DNA from: an uncultured bacterium
Lineage (GTDB): Bacteria; Bacillota; Clostridia; Lachnospirales; Lachnospiraceae
NCBI GenBank assembly: GCA_905215405.1
Contig: CAJMQE010000084.1
Coordinates: 1-15,824, forward strand
Direction of reading: 5' to 3'
Length of the DNA: 15,824 bases
Position numbers and translations under genes: made by a program. The notes under the pieces are model-generated. The model did not search any database. It was not told the origin of the DNA and worked only from the letters and a program-made list of their open reading frames with translations. Below, one piece after another: positions 1 through 7,541 of the stretch (positions are counted from its first letter, which is position 1; the number at the start of each line of letters is the position of its first letter).

Positions 1-98
1 TACAAAGCAGCAGATACAAAGCAGCAGATACAAAGCAGCAGATACAAAGCAGCAGATACAAAGCAGCAGGTACAAAGCAGCAGGTACAAGGCAGCAAG
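1..98. repeat. 14-bp tandem repeat array (about 7 copies)
   Basis: Seven consecutive 14-bp units fill this stretch. The first four are identical (TACAAAGCAGCAGA), the next two end in G, and the last is degenerate. The array begins at the window edge, so its full length is unknown. Because 14 is not a multiple of three, all three forward frames cycle through the same 14-residue period and none contains a stop inside the units. The forward frames close at 101-103, 132-134 and 196-198. It could therefore be the 3' end of an upstream gene that extended into repeats, or a purely intergenic minisatellite. The sequence here cannot decide. Confidence 0.9.
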
Positions 99-404
99 TA
101 TAGTACACAGGTACAATACAGCAGGAAACTATAGTAGGACATATATTATTAGGTACAGTGGAGTCGACACAAGGCAGCAGGTACAGAGCAGCAGATAGTT
201 ACAGTGGAACATATATTATGCCAAGATACAGTGAGGCTACACAATTCGCAGGTACCCTGGAATAGGTTTCGTGCAGTTGAACCAGGTAACATACAGTGGA
301 GTATTTATTGGAAGATTTATAATAAGTAGCTTTAATTCAGTAGGTACAGAACAATAGCTGGTAAAAACTAATGGAATGATAAGAAAGCAGAAATGGAGTG
401 CAGG
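99..404. repeat. Degenerate intergenic repeats upstream of rdgB
   Basis: No gene is supported here. The stretch is built of decayed repeats. A block holding ACATATATTA, TACAGTG and GGTAC recurs with an offset of about 70 bp (ACATATATTA at 139 and 209; TACAGTG at 154 and 227; GGTAC at 180 and 251), and a further TACAGTGGAG copy lies near 292. A TATAAT at 318-323 could be a -10 element for rdgB, but no matching -35 is visible. Confidence 0.55.
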
Positions 405-995
405 ATGAAGAAGAGAATTATTTTTGCAACAGGAAATGAAGGCAAAATGAAGGAAGTCAGAATGATCTTAAAAGATCTGGATTACGATGTGGTTTCTATG
501 AAAGAGGCCGGAGTAAAGGCAGATATAGTCGAAGATGGCAGTACATTTGAGGAGAATGCAATTATTAAAGCAAAGACAGTTATGGAACTGACTGGTGAAA
601 TCGCAATGGCAGATGATTCAGGGCTGGAAGTTGATTATCTGAACAAGGAACCTGGCATTTATTCTGCAAGATATCTTGGAGAAGATACCTCTTATCATAT
701 AAAGAATAAAACAATCATCGACAGACTGGAAGGTGTAGAAGGCAACGACAGATCTGCCCGTTTTGTGTGCGCAATTGCAGTCGCATTTCCAGATGGCAGG
801 GTTGAGACAACAAGAGGAACTATTGAAGGCGTTATCGGCTATGAAGAAAAAGGAGAAAATGGATTTGGCTATGACCCAATCGTCTATATTCCAGAATATG
901 ATGCGACTACAGCAGAATTATCTCCTGAAATCAAAAACAAGATCAGTCACAGAGGAAAGGCACTAGAGCTGATGAAAGAAAAACTGCATCTGTAG
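405..995 (+). CDS. rdgB: XTP/dITP diphosphatase (RdgB/HAM1 family)
   Basis: Housekeeping pyrophosphatase that hydrolyses non-canonical purine nucleotides (XTP, dITP/ITP) to monophosphates, keeping them out of DNA and RNA; cytosolic. The product is 196 residues, the usual family length. Family motifs are all present: TGNxxKxxE at residues 9-17, ADDSGL at 69-74, PGxxSAR at 83-89, FGYDP at 154-158, and SHRGKAL near the C-terminus (181-187). I chose the ATG at 405 because GGAG at 395-398 lies 6 nt upstream and MKKRIIFATGN is the typical family start. An in-frame ATG at 393 would add four residues but has no good ribosome binding site. The gene precedes a YfcE-type phosphoesterase, the same order as ysnA-ysnB in Bacillus subtilis. 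Confidence 0.96.
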   Translation: MKKRIIFATGNEGKMKEVRMILKDLDYDVVSMKEAGVKADIVEDGSTFEENAIIKAKTVMELTGEIAMADDSGLEVDYLNKEPGIYSARYLGEDTSYHIKNKTIIDRLEGVEGNDRSARFVCAIAVAFPDGRVETTRGTIEGVIGYEEKGENGFGYDPIVYIPEYDATTAELSPEIKNKISHRGKALELMKEKLHL

Positions 996-1091
996 GCAAG
1001 TTTGTTGAAGCAGAGCAGAACGAACAGAAGGATTTGTGGAAAAGGTTATAGCGAAACAGACGAAACGGATTAGAAAGAAAGGATCAGGTTT

Positions 1092-1586
1092 ATGCAGAAG
1101 ATAATGATCGTTAGCGATACCCACAGGCGTCACGAAAATTTAATAAAAGCCTTAAAAGCAGAAGGCCCTATCGATATGCTGATCCATCTTGGTGACGCAG
1201 AGGGGGAAGAAGATTATATTGAAGCACTGGCCGGTTGTAAGCTGGAGATCGTAGCGGGAAATAATGATTTTTATTCAGACCTGGAACGGGAAAAGATTAT
1301 TGAAATAGGAGAGTACAGGGCATTTCTGACGCATGGACATTACTATTATGTTTCAGTGGGAATGGATGTACTCCGAAGAGAAGCCATTGGCAGAGGTGCA
1401 GATATTGCAATGTTCGGTCATACGCACCGTCCGGTGATCGATACGGATGGTGACGTGATCATGATCAATCCAGGAAGTTTGTCTTATCCAAGACAGGCTG
1501 ATAGAAAACCAACCTATGTTATTTTGGAAATAGATGACAATCAGGAATTGAAATTTACTTTAAAGGCAGTCAGTGATCCTGACTAA
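1092..1586 (+). CDS. YfcE/YsnB-type metallophosphoesterase
   Basis: Small (164 aa) calcineurin-like metallophosphoesterase of the YfcE/MJ0936 group. Characterised relatives hydrolyse phosphodiesters with bound divalent metals; the physiological substrate is not established. The metal-binding blocks are complete: D9-x-H11 (SDTH), GD35, GNND at residues 56-59, THGH at 80-83 and FGHTH at 108-112, followed by NPGS. A GAAAGGA ribosome binding site lies about 10 nt upstream of the ATG. It starts 96 bp after rdgB with no clear terminator between them, so the two probably share a transcript, matching the conserved Firmicute rdgB-ysnB arrangement. The intervening gap is purine rich and weakly repetitive. 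Confidence 0.92.
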   Translation: MQKIMIVSDTHRRHENLIKALKAEGPIDMLIHLGDAEGEEDYIEALAGCKLEIVAGNNDFYSDLEREKIIEIGEYRAFLTHGHYYYVSVGMDVLRREAIGRGADIAMFGHTHRPVIDTDGDVIMINPGSLSYPRQADRKPTYVILEIDDNQELKFTLKAVSDPD

Positions 1587-1844
1587 AAGAAAATGAAGAA
1601 GTAGTATCATTTAGAAGTGAAAACAGAATTTGTTATAAAATTAAAAAAAGTGGTTAAAATATCTGTTACAGGAGCAAATATTTGATAATAGTAAAGCATG
1701 TTTTTGTAACAGATTATTTGTAACTTTTTGAAAAAAAGCAGTTCACAATACAAAAAATATGAAAAAAAATACGCATAGAAATCCAGTATTTATGCGGGTT
1801 TGAGAACTGAATCAAAAAAAAGCAAAAAAATATCGAAAAAAGTG
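1587..1844. other. AT-rich intergenic region with inverted repeats
   Basis: No gene is supported. A perfect 10-bp inverted repeat (ATCTGTTACA 1662-1671, TGTAACAGAT 1705-1714; 33 nt between the arms) is followed by another TGTAAC at 1719-1724 and then T5. Pairing GTTACA with this second copy would give a weak terminator-like hairpin for the rdgB-yfcE unit. A second small inverted repeat is CGCATA 1772-1777 with TATGCG 1791-1796. Long A-runs at 1811-1840 precede the tRNA promoter and may act as an UP-like element. Confidence 0.45.
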
Positions 1845-1873
1845 TTGACATTTACCCCACTATGTCATATAAT
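1845..1873 (+). promoter_or_regulatory. Consensus sigma-A promoter of the tRNA operon
   Basis: TTGACA at 1845-1850 and TATAAT at 1868-1873 are both perfect consensus hexamers, separated by the ideal 17 bp and preceded by A-tracts. The predicted start near 1880 leaves about 50 nt of leader before tRNA-Pro. That leader contains TCGCTG and CAGCGA, which can pair. This is the strongest promoter in the window, as expected for stable RNA. Confidence 0.92.
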
Positions 1874-1930
1874 CATTCTTGTCGCTGCGGTACACAAGCA
1901 ACACAGACACAGCGAATGACCTAGATATAT

Positions 1931-2005
1931 CGGGGTGTGGCTCAGCTTGGCTAGAGCGCTTGATTTGGGATCAAGAGGTCGCAGGTTCGAATCCTGTCAC
2001 CCCGA
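1931..2005 (+). tRNA. tRNA-Pro (anticodon TGG)
   Basis: The acceptor arms CGGGGTG and CACCCCG pair fully. The anticodon stem CTTGA/TCAAG closes loop TTTGGGA with anticodon TGG, and GGTTCGAATCC forms the T arm. The discriminator is A. CCA is not encoded. First gene of the tRNA operon. Confidence 0.97.
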
Positions 2006-2048
2006 CTGAGAACACTTGATAGCATGTTCTCTTACAATTAAATAAACT

Positions 2049-2119
2049 GCGGGTGTAGTTCAATGGTAGAACACTAGCCTTCCAAGCTAGATACGTGGGT
2101 TCGATTCCCATCACCCGCT
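2049..2119 (+). tRNA. tRNA-Gly (anticodon TCC)
   Basis: Acceptor arms GCGGGTG and CACCCGC pair. The anticodon stem CTAGC/GCTAG closes loop CTTCCAA with anticodon TCC, reading GGA/GGG. The discriminator is T, as is usual for bacterial tRNA-Gly. CCA is not encoded. Second gene of the operon. Confidence 0.97.
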
Positions 2120-2123
2120 CTGT

Positions 2124-2197
<74 letters not shown>

Positions 2198-2209
2198 CTA
2201 TTTTTTTGT

Positions 2210-2284
2210 GGTGGGTATAGCGCAGTTGGTTAGCGCGCCAGATTGTGGCTCTGGAGGCCCAGGGTTCGAATCCCTGTATCCACC
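2210..2284 (+). tRNA. tRNA-His (anticodon GTG)
   Basis: Acceptor arms GTGGGTA and TATCCAC pair. The extra 5' G (position -1, at 2210) opposite discriminator C is the histidine identity element and is encoded. The anticodon stem CCAGA/TCTGG closes loop TTGTGGC with anticodon GTG. CCA is not encoded. Confidence 0.96.
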
Positions 2285-2322
2285 TTCATATAGATATTGC
2301 GCAGGCTAAGCCGTCGCATTAG

Positions 2323-2395
2323 TGGGCTATCGCCAAGCGGTAAGGCACAGGGTTTTGATCCCTGCATTACGCTGGTTCGAATCCAGCTAGCCCAG
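2323..2395 (+). tRNA. tRNA-Gln (anticodon TTG)
   Basis: Acceptor arms TGGGCTA and TAGCCCA pair. The anticodon stem CAGGG/CCCTG closes loop TTTTGAT with anticodon TTG. The discriminator is G. CCA is not encoded. It follows tRNA-His by 38 nt. Confidence 0.97.
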
Positions 2396-2461
2396 TTAGG
2401 ATTGCATAGACCCTATCTAAGGCGAATATATTTATGTGTTCCAAATTTTTAAATAGTTTAT

Positions 2462-2534
2462 GGGATCATAGCTCAGTTGGTAGAGCACTAGACTTTTAAT
2501 CTAGGTGTCCCGGGTTCGAACCCCGGTGGTCTCA
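2462..2534 (+). tRNA. tRNA-Lys (anticodon TTT)
   Basis: Acceptor arms GGGATCA and TGGTCTC pair with G-T wobbles. The anticodon stem CTAGA/TCTAG closes loop CTTTTAA with anticodon TTT. The discriminator is A. CCA is not encoded. Last gene of the operon, followed within 10 nt by a terminator. Confidence 0.97.
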
Positions 2535-2544
2535 CTAATATAAG

Positions 2545-2577
2545 AGTGCCAGAGACATTTTGTTTCTGGCACTTTTT
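2545..2577 (+). terminator. Rho-independent terminator of the tRNA operon
   Basis: AGTGCCAGA on the left pairs with TCTGGCACT on the right, the stem extending inward to about 12 bp around a 5-nt loop, and T5 follows. It starts 10 nt after tRNA-Lys. Confidence 0.93.
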
Positions 2578-2702
2578 GAATATTCAAATTTCTTAATCAG
2601 CAATACAGTTCAGAAAGTACGATTCAAATGACTAAATGAAATGCGCACAAATACAGCGCAGCTTTATGATGCTCACGATGTAGCGCAGGAATGGAGAATA
2701 GG

Positions 2703-4022
2703 ATGGAAAAGTATCATGTAAAGAAACTCGCAGATCGTTTTGATAAGGTGGTCAGTGTACCGGGATCAAAAAGTATTACGAACAGAGCTTTACTCATAGC
2801 TGCTCTGGCAGAAGGGACAACAGTTCTTAATGGAGTACTTTTCAGCAACGATTCCCGTTGCTTTTTACAGTCACTGATTTCGCTGGGATATGAAATCCAG
2901 ATCGAAGAAAAAGATGCCAGAGTAACAATTACTGGACATGGAAGTAGATTACCAAAAAGTGAAGGAAGCATTTATGTTGGGAGTGCAGGAACAGCTGCGA
3001 GATTTCTGACATCTATGCTTGCTTTGTCAGATGGTATTTATGAGATTCAGGCATCAGAGCAGATGAAGGCCCGTCCAATGAGACCATTATTTGATGCACT
3101 GGAATCGCTTGGAGCAGAATTTACGTATCTTGAAAAGGAAGGTTTCTTGCCAGTACGGGTAAAAGGCTGTAAAAATGCCAGTGCGAAAACGAAAATAGCA
3201 GAGGCTTCGGTAGCAGAAGTGGCAATTGATATCAGTAAGAGCACCCAGTTCTTAAGCGCATTGATGATGACGGGGATTATGCTTGAAAATGGGATCTGTA
3301 TTCGCATTACCAGTGAGAAAAAAGAAGGATCATATATTCGAATTACAACGAAAATGATGGAACAGTTCGGATGTCATGTTACGTTTGACGGTGCGGTCTA
3401 TACAGTTGCCAAAGGAGAACGGTATCAGGCATGTACTTATCAGATCGAACCGGATGTATCAGCGGCTTGTTATTTCTATGGGGCAGCAGTTATGACAGGG
3501 AGTACGATTCTGGTGCGAAATGTGCATTCTAATTGCATGCAGGGTGATATTCGGTTCTTCGAAGTGCTCAAGGCAATGGGCGCTACCTATACAGAGGAAG
3601 AAGAAGGCATTCGTCTGACAGGACCACAACAAGGCATTTATCCAGGTATTACAGTAAATATGAATGATTTTTCTGATCAGGCACTGACGCTGGCGGCAAT
3701 GGCTGCATTTGCAACGACAGAGACCCACATTCAAAATATCGCTCATATCAGATTGCAGGAATCAGACAGGATTCAGGCAATGATTACGAATTTAAATAAA
3801 ATTGGCGCAAATTGCGAGTCTGAAGATGATGGTGTTGTAATTCATCCAATTCGACCAGAAAATGCAAATATGGCGGAAATAGAGACGTTTGAAGACCATC
3901 GTGTCGCAATGTCGTTCGCACTTCTCGGAATGAAAATGGATGGAATTACAATTCTGGATCCAATGTGTTGCAGCAAAACATTTGAAAACTATTTCTCGGT
4001 GCTTGAAACACTGTACAAGTAA
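2703..4022 (+). CDS. aroA: 3-phosphoshikimate 1-carboxyvinyltransferase (EPSP synthase)
   Basis: Shikimate pathway enzyme that transfers the enolpyruvyl group of PEP to shikimate 3-phosphate; cytosolic; target of glyphosate in sensitive forms. The product is 439 aa. Motifs in order: KSxTNR at residues 23-28, GSAGTAAR at 93-100, RPMRPL, STQFLSAL, EPDVSAACYF, NDFSDQALTLAA with the catalytic Asp, LQESDRIQAM, FEDHRVAMSFAL, and the C-terminal KTFENYF. The ATG at 2703 is favoured by GGAG at 2693-2696 with a 6-nt spacer; an in-frame ATG at 2691 would add four residues. Residue 101 is Phe where the Escherichia coli enzyme has Pro101. No other aromatic pathway gene is adjacent. No clear promoter was found in 2578-2690; the only candidate is a weak TATGAT at 2665-2670. 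Confidence 0.96.
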   Translation: MEKYHVKKLADRFDKVVSVPGSKSITNRALLIAALAEGTTVLNGVLFSNDSRCFLQSLISLGYEIQIEEKDARVTITGHGSRLPKSEGSIYVGSAGTAARFLTSMLALSDGIYEIQASEQMKARPMRPLFDALESLGAEFTYLEKEGFLPVRVKGCKNASAKTKIAEASVAEVAIDISKSTQFLSALMMTGIMLENGICIRITSEKKEGSYIRITTKMMEQFGCHVTFDGAVYTVAKGERYQACTYQIEPDVSAACYFYGAAVMTGSTILVRNVHSNCMQGDIRFFEVLKAMGATYTEEEEGIRLTGPQQGIYPGITVNMNDFSDQALTLAAMAAFATTETHIQNIAHIRLQESDRIQAMITNLNKIGANCESEDDGVVIHPIRPENANMAEIETFEDHRVAMSFALLGMKMDGITILDPMCCSKTFENYFSVLETLYK

Positions 4023-4060
4023 GAAAAGAATGAATGAAAATATAAAAATAAAAAGATTTA

Positions 4061-4100
4061 GAACGTAATAGAACGTAATAGAACGTAATAGAAAGTAATA
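4061..4100. repeat. 10-bp tandem repeat array (4 copies)
   Basis: Three identical units GAACGTAATA and one variant GAAAGTAATA lie in direct succession between aroA and the next gene, and GAATGAG may begin a decayed fifth unit. The surroundings (4023-4060) are A-rich. The array is outside any gene. Confidence 0.93.
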
Positions 4101-4144
4101 GAATGAGAAGTTACAATTTTGAAGTTCTTTTACATGACAGATAG

Positions 4145-4150
4145 TATAAT
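4145..4150 (+). promoter_or_regulatory. Possible -10 element for the CgeB-like gene
   Basis: A perfect TATAAT lies 53 nt before the start codon. No good -35 is at 16-18 bp; the nearest candidate, TTGAAG at 4119, is 20 bp away. Weak call. Confidence 0.4.
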
Positions 4151-4202
4151 GGAATTTACAAATAGCATTATATGAGTGAATGACACAAGATGAGGCGTAT
4201 AA

Positions 4203-5384
4203 ATGAAGACAAAATTAATTCTTTTTAAGGGTGGGGTAGAGACACAGGAATTTTTTAGTTTTGAACTGGCAAGATATTTTCGAAAAATGGGTTATGAGAT
4301 ATTTTTCTATGATTTTATGAATGAGCAGCAGAGCTTTATGGATATGACAGATTTCTATGAGATGGGAAATACTGTGATGTTCACATTTAATTTTCATGGA
4401 CTGGAGGCTGAGCCATTCATCTATGATACACACGGAATCAGCTATTGGCAGCGAAATCAGATTCCTGTTTTTAATATGGTGTTGGATCATCCCTATTACT
4501 ACCACAAATATATTCCGCTTCTGCCGGACAATTATCATCAGATCAGTATAGACCGTCTGCACAGGACTTATATGAAACGATATTTTCCTGATTTGGACAG
4601 TGCGGCATTTATTCCGCTGGGAGGAACGCAGCTCAGGGACAGAGAAGTGATGCCTATGGAGGAACGTCCGATTGATATTGTATTTACTGGAAATTATACA
4701 AGACCGGAAACATTCGAAAAGTACATTAAAGATATGGATCAAGAATATATTCATTTCTACCACACAATCATTGATGAATTGATTCAATATCCTTCACGGA
4801 CTCTGGAAGAGGTTGCAGAGCGCAGGATGAAAGAAGAAATTGGACGTATGTCGGATCGCCAGATGAGAGATTGTTATCCTAATATGATTTTTATCGATCT
4901 GTGGGTTCGTTTCACCTATCGGGAAAAAGCGGTCAGAGCGCTTGTAGACAGTGGACATCAGGTACATACATTTGGTGCAGGATGGAATGCACTCAGTTGC
5001 AAACATCCGGAAAATCTGATTCAGGGAGGTGGAGTCAATTCCAGAAAGTGTCTGGAGATGATCGCACAGTCCAAAATTTCTCTGAATGTCATGCCATGGT
5101 TCAAAGATGGCGCACACGACAGAATTTTTAATTCTATGTTGAATGGGGCCGTATCCCTGACGGATGAAAGCAAATACCTGAAAGAAGTATTGCAGGATGG
5201 CAAAAATGTAGCATTTTATCAGCCGGAAAATATGGACAGGCTTGGAGATATCGTTGATGTATTACTTAATGACAAAGCAAGGTTAAAAGAGATGGCAGAA
5301 TGTGGATATCAGCAGGCGAAGACCGTTCATACGTGGAAAAACAGGGCCGAACAGATACAAAGTTATATTCTTCGCTGTGAATAG
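4203..5384 (+). CDS. CgeB-like glycosyltransferase (DUF3880 / glycosyl transferase group 1-like)
   Basis: Predicted cytosolic GT-B-fold glycosyltransferase of 393 aa, resembling the spore maturation protein CgeB group. The N-terminal half (about 1-150), starting KTKLILFKGGVETQEF, resembles the DUF3880-type domain. The C-terminal part (about 270-390) resembles a group-1 transferase domain, with FGAGWN, then NVMPWFKDGAHDRIFNSM followed by NGAVSLTD and a terminal alpha-helical segment. Donor and acceptor cannot be deduced. GAGG at 4192-4195, 7 nt before the ATG, supports the start. It appears to be transcribed alone, and no polysaccharide or sporulation genes are adjacent. In Bacillus, CgeB is linked to spore-surface glycosylation; relatives elsewhere modify other surface structures, so a surface role is only an inference. 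Confidence 0.75.
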   Translation: MKTKLILFKGGVETQEFFSFELARYFRKMGYEIFFYDFMNEQQSFMDMTDFYEMGNTVMFTFNFHGLEAEPFIYDTHGISYWQRNQIPVFNMVLDHPYYYHKYIPLLPDNYHQISIDRLHRTYMKRYFPDLDSAAFIPLGGTQLRDREVMPMEERPIDIVFTGNYTRPETFEKYIKDMDQEYIHFYHTIIDELIQYPSRTLEEVAERRMKEEIGRMSDRQMRDCYPNMIFIDLWVRFTYREKAVRALVDSGHQVHTFGAGWNALSCKHPENLIQGGGVNSRKCLEMIAQSKISLNVMPWFKDGAHDRIFNSMLNGAVSLTDESKYLKEVLQDGKNVAFYQPENMDRLGDIVDVLLNDKARLKEMAECGYQQAKTVHTWKNRAEQIQSYILRCE

Positions 5385-5540
5385 TGGCAAAATTCGTCTC
5401 AAATGAATAAGACCGAAAAATAAAAAGCGAGACGGATATGTCAAAATGCGAATAGAATTCCGACAGAGTAGAATGAATTTTGGGAAAAGTGTCAGAATCT
5501 GTCGTGATTGTACGTTTTACTGGAAAACTATGTCCTGTAA

Positions 5541-5549
5541 TGTTATAAT
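5541..5549 (+). promoter_or_regulatory. Extended -10 promoter of the PAS gene
   Basis: TGTTATAAT is an extended -10 element (TG-n-TATAAT) without a convincing -35. It lies about 110 nt upstream of the PAS gene start. The rest of gap 5385-5659 shows no gene. Confidence 0.6.
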
Positions 5550-5659
5550 AAGGGTATGAGAAATGTGACAGCTCAAAGCAGTTCACGATATCAGCAGGGT
5601 AGTGTATTCGAAAGGATGAATATGCAGGAGTAAGAAATACAGGATTGGAGATAAGAGGC

Positions 5660-6022
5660 ATGGAAAATAATAAATTAAATGTAAACAGGGTTGCTCATGC
5701 ACAGTATTATGCAGAGTTAAGAAGTGGTAAAATTATTAATATTGATGAAGGATTCACAAAGCTTTTTGGATATGACAAGAATGACATGGCAAACGGTCTT
5801 CGTTGTATGGATATTATGAACAATGTGGATGTCAGAGCATTCGTAAAAGAACTCAGAGAAACATTTGTGTATTCCAATAAAGCTTGCTACGAGCATGAAG
5901 TAAAAAGCAAAGATGGAAGAATCTTTAAAGTTTGTACATTTGTTGAAGTTCAGAATAAGCTGTTAGACGGTCATCGTGTCGTTATGGTCGATATGGCAGA
6001 TATCTCTGGCCAGGCAGAATAA
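5660..6022 (+). CDS. Stand-alone PAS domain protein
   Basis: Small cytosolic protein of 120 aa consisting essentially of one PAS fold. Residues 13-45 (AQYYAELRSGKIINIDEG, then FTKLFGYDKNDM) match the PAS N-terminal pattern of strand, 'xxxGF..LFGY' and helix. The C-terminal half has the CYEHEVKSKDGRIFKV strand and the final strand VVMVDMADIS. No kinase, HTH, GGDEF or other output domain is attached, so it would act by binding a ligand or a partner protein; the partner is unknown. I start at ATG 5660 with GGAG at 5647-5650 (9-nt spacer). A TTG at 5645 would add five residues but overlaps that ribosome binding site. Confidence 0.8.
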   Translation: MENNKLNVNRVAHAQYYAELRSGKIINIDEGFTKLFGYDKNDMANGLRCMDIMNNVDVRAFVKELRETFVYSNKACYEHEVKSKDGRIFKVCTFVEVQNKLLDGHRVVMVDMADISGQAE

Positions 6023-6043
6023 CTTTTATAGAGTAATACATAT

Positions 6044-6138
6044 AAAAAATGTCCCGGACACAAGGTGTTCTGTTCTACATTTGCCAGATCGGTGATCTGA
6101 CAGGTGCATAACGGTTCCATGTGTCAGGGACATTTTTT
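6044..6138. terminator. Long-loop bidirectional hairpin between convergent genes
   Basis: The arms 6044-6061 and 6121-6138 (AAAAAATGTCCC and GGGACATTTTTT, extended by GGACAC/GTGTCA with one mismatch) form an 18-bp stem with an A-run on the left and a T-run on the right, as in a two-way terminator serving the PAS gene (+) and the DUF4317 gene (-). The loop is unusually long (59 nt) and holds its own stem-loop, CAGATC-GGT-GATCTG at 6084-6098. Confidence 0.75.
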
Positions 6139-6180
6139 GATTATAGAGTCGGTAAGGACGGATATAGCTTTGTCCGTTCT

Positions 6181-7335
6181 TTATTCTTCATATTCGTATT
6201 CATCGGTATGAAGCGTGCGAACATTGATTCCATTGACTTCTATGTGATCATTAACTGCAATGACCAGGCACTGACGACCATCGATGATCTTTGTTTCAAT
6301 CAGATCAGTGCGGTCAGAATTTACTTTGATTTCGATGTCTGGTGTTGCAATATTGAATTTTCTTGTGTTTGCAATATTAGTTGCAACCAGTTCCGTGCGA
6401 TCGCCGGCTATTTCTGTAAAACCTTTATCGAAAGTCTCCATTTTCTCATCTGGTACTTCACTTTTTTCAAATAAATGTCTGACATCTGTCTTAGTAAGTA
6501 CAAGTGGTTCTGGTTCGTCTTTTTTCTCTTCAATCATATCATTCAAATTATCGTGAATATTGCGGACAACGTTATAATCGCAGTCTTCTCCAAGAGTTTC
6601 CTGAATGATAGCCTGAAATGTTTCTTTCTGGTCATCTGCGGACATCGGCATGCTGGAACTTCCAAATACATTTTCAATCAGTTCTGGCTGCAGATCTTCT
6701 GAATTCTTGGAGTAGTAGAGCATTGCATGAATATCAGACATTCTGTCATTAAATGCAGGAAACAGAAATGCTTTTGCAGGGGCATCCACGACCCAGTCAC
6801 GAATTCGCTCTTCAATCGTATTTTTCTCTGTATTATAGCCAAGACCAGCCTTTGAGAGGTTGACCGGACAGATACTGCACATGATGTATTCATAGACGAT
6901 GTCGGAGGCATCGAACATTTCCTCGCCGGAAGTGGATTTACCTGGAACATCATAGACTCCATGAATTAAGATTATGTAGTAGTTCTGGCCGTAGCTGTAA
7001 TTCTCAATGATCTTCTGATAAAATTCATCGATCATTTCATCGTCTTCTAACTTGCTGTCACGCAGTTTCAGAAGAAATTCCTGTGTACCGCCTTCCATCT
7101 CCTGGTTCAGTGGGAACTCCATATTCAGAAGATTTTTACCGATGGTACCGGACATGGATTTTTTAAATATTTCAAAGTATTTAAAAGCATCTTCTTCAGG
7201 AAGGGAATGGAATGCCTGTTTCATCTTCAGCTTTACATCCTTATCCCCGTCGACATAGCATCCACAGATTCTGGTAATGACGCTGTTATCGGGAGTGAAT
7301 TGTTTTTTGAGTTCAGAAATTTCTTTTTTTGTCAT
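6181..7335 (-). CDS. DUF4317 family protein, function unknown
   Basis: A 384-aa acidic protein that I recognise as the DUF4317 family, common in clostridia and especially Lachnospiraceae; no function is established. It starts MTKKEISELKKQFTPDN and continues with ITRICGCYVDGDKDVK, typical of the family. There is no signal peptide or membrane segment, so it is probably cytosolic. The middle (about residues 120-220) contains YYIILIHGVYDVPGK and CPVNLSKAGLGY, and the segment near 265-285 is highly charged. The reverse-strand ribosome binding site AGAGG lies about 9 nt upstream of the ATG. The gene is monocistronic, convergent with the PAS gene and divergent from the amidase gene. Length and motifs look intact. 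Confidence 0.85.
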   Translation of the reverse strand: MTKKEISELKKQFTPDNSVITRICGCYVDGDKDVKLKMKQAFHSLPEEDAFKYFEIFKKSMSGTIGKNLLNMEFPLNQEMEGGTQEFLLKLRDSKLEDDEMIDEFYQKIIENYSYGQNYYIILIHGVYDVPGKSTSGEEMFDASDIVYEYIMCSICPVNLSKAGLGYNTEKNTIEERIRDWVVDAPAKAFLFPAFNDRMSDIHAMLYYSKNSEDLQPELIENVFGSSSMPMSADDQKETFQAIIQETLGEDCDYNVVRNIHDNLNDMIEEKKDEPEPLVLTKTDVRHLFEKSEVPDEKMETFDKGFTEIAGDRTELVATNIANTRKFNIATPDIEIKVNSDRTDLIETKIIDGRQCLVIAVNDHIEVNGINVRTLHTDEYEYEE

Positions 7336-7375
7336 AGTTTATCTACCTCTTTCGTTTTTTGGCAAATTTACATGT

Positions 7376-7384
7376 ATTTTAGCA
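7376..7384 (-). promoter_or_regulatory. Possible extended -10 for the DUF4317 gene
   Basis: On the minus strand, TGCTAAAAT forms an extended -10-like element about 40 nt upstream of the start codon. There is no recognisable -35. Low confidence. Confidence 0.35.
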
Positions 7385-7506
7385 TAAATTTTATGTAAAT
7401 GGAATAGAGAAAGTCGTTCCAGTACTGGCGGAAATATCCGGGATGATTATCCAGAAATGGATGGAATAAAAAGGTAAGATTCCTGTCACATTTTCTGATG
7501 CAGAAA

Positions 7507-7535
7507 TTGTATGATTATGGTAAAATAAGTATAAT
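7507..7535 (+). promoter_or_regulatory. Promoter of the amidase gene
   Basis: TTGTAT at 7507-7512 (4 of 6 to consensus) is followed after 17 bp by a perfect TATAAT at 7530-7535. The start would fall near 7542, giving a leader of about 127 nt before the ATG. Confidence 0.75.
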
Positions 7536-7541
7536 ATGTTA

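Noticed and set aside
1..98. CRISPR array
   Set aside because: The repeats are directly adjacent, without unique spacers, and only 14 bp long. The other arrays likewise lack spacers.
4215..4787. 190-residue minus-strand ORF
   Set aside because: It lies wholly antisense to the well-supported CgeB-like gene, and no ribosome binding site or motif is recognisable.
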